A stretch of DNA of 5,506 bases, taken from assembly GCA_025927935.1 (NCBI GenBank), contig JAICKM010000488.1, forward strand, positions 1-5,506. The letters run 5' to 3'. Source of the stretch: Chloroflexia bacterium. GTDB taxonomy: Bacteria; Chloroflexota; Chloroflexia; QHBQ01; JADMIH01. Below, piece after piece: positions 4,633 through 5,506 of this stretch (within the stretch, counting starts at the first letter, position 1; the number at the start of each line of letters is the position of its first letter). The notes beneath the pieces are model-generated. The model did no database searches. It was not told the DNA's origin and was given only the letters and a program-made list of their open reading frames with translations. A program made the translations under genes and the position numbers.

Positions 4633-4893
4633 ATGGCGATCCAGATCCGGCTCATCGCCGATAATCTCGACGAATTGAACGCGACTATTCAGAAGCTCGG
4701 CGCCCAGATGGGCGACCAGATCGAACTGCATATGCCGCGCGACGGCCGCAACGGCGAGTGGATCGTCTACGGCACCTGGACCCCCGCCGCGCAAGCCGGC
4801 GCCGAACCTGCGCGCCCGGAGTCCGCCGAACATGCGCACGCCGATGTGCTGGCGCTGCGCCCCAACGAGAGCCGCTGGCAAGCCGCGAGTTAA
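4633..4893 (+). CDS. hypothetical protein (86 aa), compact N-terminus and Ala-rich tail
   Basis: A strong ribosome site, AGGAGGAG (4618-4625), lies seven to nine bases before ATG 4633; the stop is TAA 4891-4893. I do not recognise the family. Residues 1-50 look folded: strand MAIQIRLIA, a helix with DELNATIQKLGAQM, strand QIELHM, a turn with PRDGRNG, then strand EWIVYGTW. This suggests a small beta-alpha-beta-beta unit, possibly a nucleotide- or metal-free binding module. Residues about 51-86 are Ala/Pro/Glu-rich and probably disordered. No signal peptide or membrane helix is present. It lies between the 70-aa membrane gene and a strong hairpin (4917-4962), so the two small genes could form one transcription unit. 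The 133-bp gap upstream (4500-4632) has no clear promoter. Function unknown. Confidence 0.75.
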   Translation: MAIQIRLIADNLDELNATIQKLGAQMGDQIELHMPRDGRNGEWIVYGTWTPAAQAGAEPARPESAEHAHADVLALRPNESRWQAAS

Positions 4894-4916
4894 AGCGCCC
4901 GCGCCAACCGGCCTCA

Positions 4917-4962
4917 ACAGAGACGGCCCCGGATCGGAATAAACCAATCCGGGGCCATCTGT
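4917..4962. terminator. strong hairpin between convergent genes, probable bidirectional terminator
   Basis: GGCCCCGGAT (4925-4934) and ATCCGGGGCC (4947-4956) are perfect 10-bp arms around a 12-nt loop in which GG and CC can add two pairs. Outer ACAGA (4917-4921) pairs with TCTGT (4958-4962) across a small asymmetric bulge. It lies between the stop codons of the 86-aa gene (4893) and the minus-strand PA14 gene (4977). A clear U-tract is missing on both sides (ATCTGTGATT on the +), so termination may be factor-assisted. Confidence 0.6.
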
Positions 4963-4976
4963 GATTCGGGGAAGTG

Positions 4977-5506
4977 CTAGGGGCAGATCACCGGTCCCGG
5001 CGGATCGGGCCATGCGATGGACGCGGCGGGCAGGGCATCCGGGCCGATGCGGAGCGCACCGGGCGGCACCACTTCGCGCACGCTGTCGGGCCGCACCCAG
5101 TGCCATTCGACGCCGCCGGTGCCGCCACCGGGTTGCAGATCCAGCCGCACCTGGTGCCACCCGGCGGTCAGGGTTATGGAATCACTCACCTCGCGCGCCC
5201 CGGGTGAAGGCGCGCAGCCGTTCGCCACAAGCTGCCCGTCCAGCCAAAGCTGCATAAGCGCATCCCCGCGCAGGATCATTGTGTAGGTGCCGGCACCGGT
5301 CTCGACCTGGCCCTGCCAGCGGATGGCGCGGGTGCCGCCTGTGCGTAGCCCCAGGCTGAGCGGCGCCGGATCGTGCGACGGCCCGACCTGCACCACCCGC
5401 GCGCTGACAAACGGATCGATGCGGTGGACCGGCGCACCCGGCCCGCTCAGCGTTGCCGCGAGGCCCTGGTTAGGCGGCTCCGGCCAGAGGCGGGCCGTGG
5501 GGATCG
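4977..5506 (-). CDS. PA14-like domain protein, C-terminal part (partial)
   Basis: The frame runs unbroken from the right edge (first codon ending at 5504) to TAG at 4977-4979, giving 175 residues; the N-terminus is outside the window. An internal GTG near 5396 is not a convincing start, because coding-like sequence (SARVVQVGPSHDP) continues upstream. Residues about 61-140 of the visible part carry a PA14-style beta sandwich: IRWQGQVETGAGTYTMILRG, then LWLDGQLV, SITLTAGWHQVRLDL and VEWHWVRPD, matching the usual G-x-Y-x-F, L-W-[IV]-D-G, L-x-A-G-x-H and W landmarks. The tail VREVVPPGALR is typical after such domains. PA14 modules bind carbohydrate, often at the cell surface or in large membrane proteins; in Chloroflexota they often end family-39-type glycosyltransferases. 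That parent identity is inferred, not seen. Confidence 0.75.
   Translation of the reverse strand, partial: IPTARLWPEPPNQGLAATLSGPGAPVHRIDPFVSARVVQVGPSHDPAPLSLGLRTGGTRAIRWQGQVETGAGTYTMILRGDALMQLWLDGQLVANGCAPSPGAREVSDSITLTAGWHQVRLDLQPGGGTGGVEWHWVRPDSVREVVPPGALRIGPDALPAASIAWPDPPGPVICP

Noticed and set aside
4287..4893. Toxin-antitoxin pair
   Set aside because: The genes do not overlap, the first is a membrane hairpin without a toxin motif I recognise, and the second has no DNA-binding motif.

Overview
The window is very GC-rich, and its genes are separated by stacks of palindromic repeats. This layout, together with a TPR end-of-group tail, a PA14 tail and an HD-phosphohydrolase/LuxR protein, suggests a filamentous Chloroflexota bacterium (Chloroflexales-like). 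A high-GC actinobacterium is a weaker alternative. The lineage is inferred from style and protein resemblance, not from a marker gene.

Layout, left to right: (1) 1-208, + strand, the C-terminal end of a TPR protein. (2) 209-437, a gap between convergent genes that holds a canonical G-quadruplex motif and a GC hairpin. (3) 438-662, - strand, a 74-aa acidic protein of unknown function with a clear Shine-Dalgarno and a candidate promoter. (4) 663-1142, 480 bp without a convincing gene, holding at least four separate inverted repeats. One has 33-nt arms carrying the widespread 'CHSERSAESR' repeat signature. (5) 1143-2720, - strand, a 525-aa protein with a degenerate N-terminal HD-GYP-like half, a metal-competent C-terminal HD-GYP-type domain and a LuxR-type HTH. 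(6) 2721-3149, a 429-bp divergent spacer with three back-to-back palindromes and an extended -10 promoter facing right. (7) 3150-4157, + strand, a 335-aa NAD(P)-dependent epimerase/dehydratase-type SDR, followed by an intrinsic terminator. (8) 4287-4499 and 4633-4893, + strand, a 70-aa two-helix membrane protein and an 86-aa protein of unknown function, lying between that terminator and a strong hairpin at 4917-4962. (9) 4977-5506, - strand, the C-terminal 175 residues of a larger PA14-like protein.

The HD/LuxR protein looks like a one-polypeptide sensor or turnover enzyme joined to a transcription factor. It is divergent from the SDR gene, so it may control the SDR promoter, itself, or both; this is inference. 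I see no defence island, CRISPR array, tRNA, rRNA, transposase or phage gene. The most unusual content is non-coding: the inverted-repeat clusters, two canonical G-quadruplex motifs, and a two-gene small-protein unit bounded by terminators.
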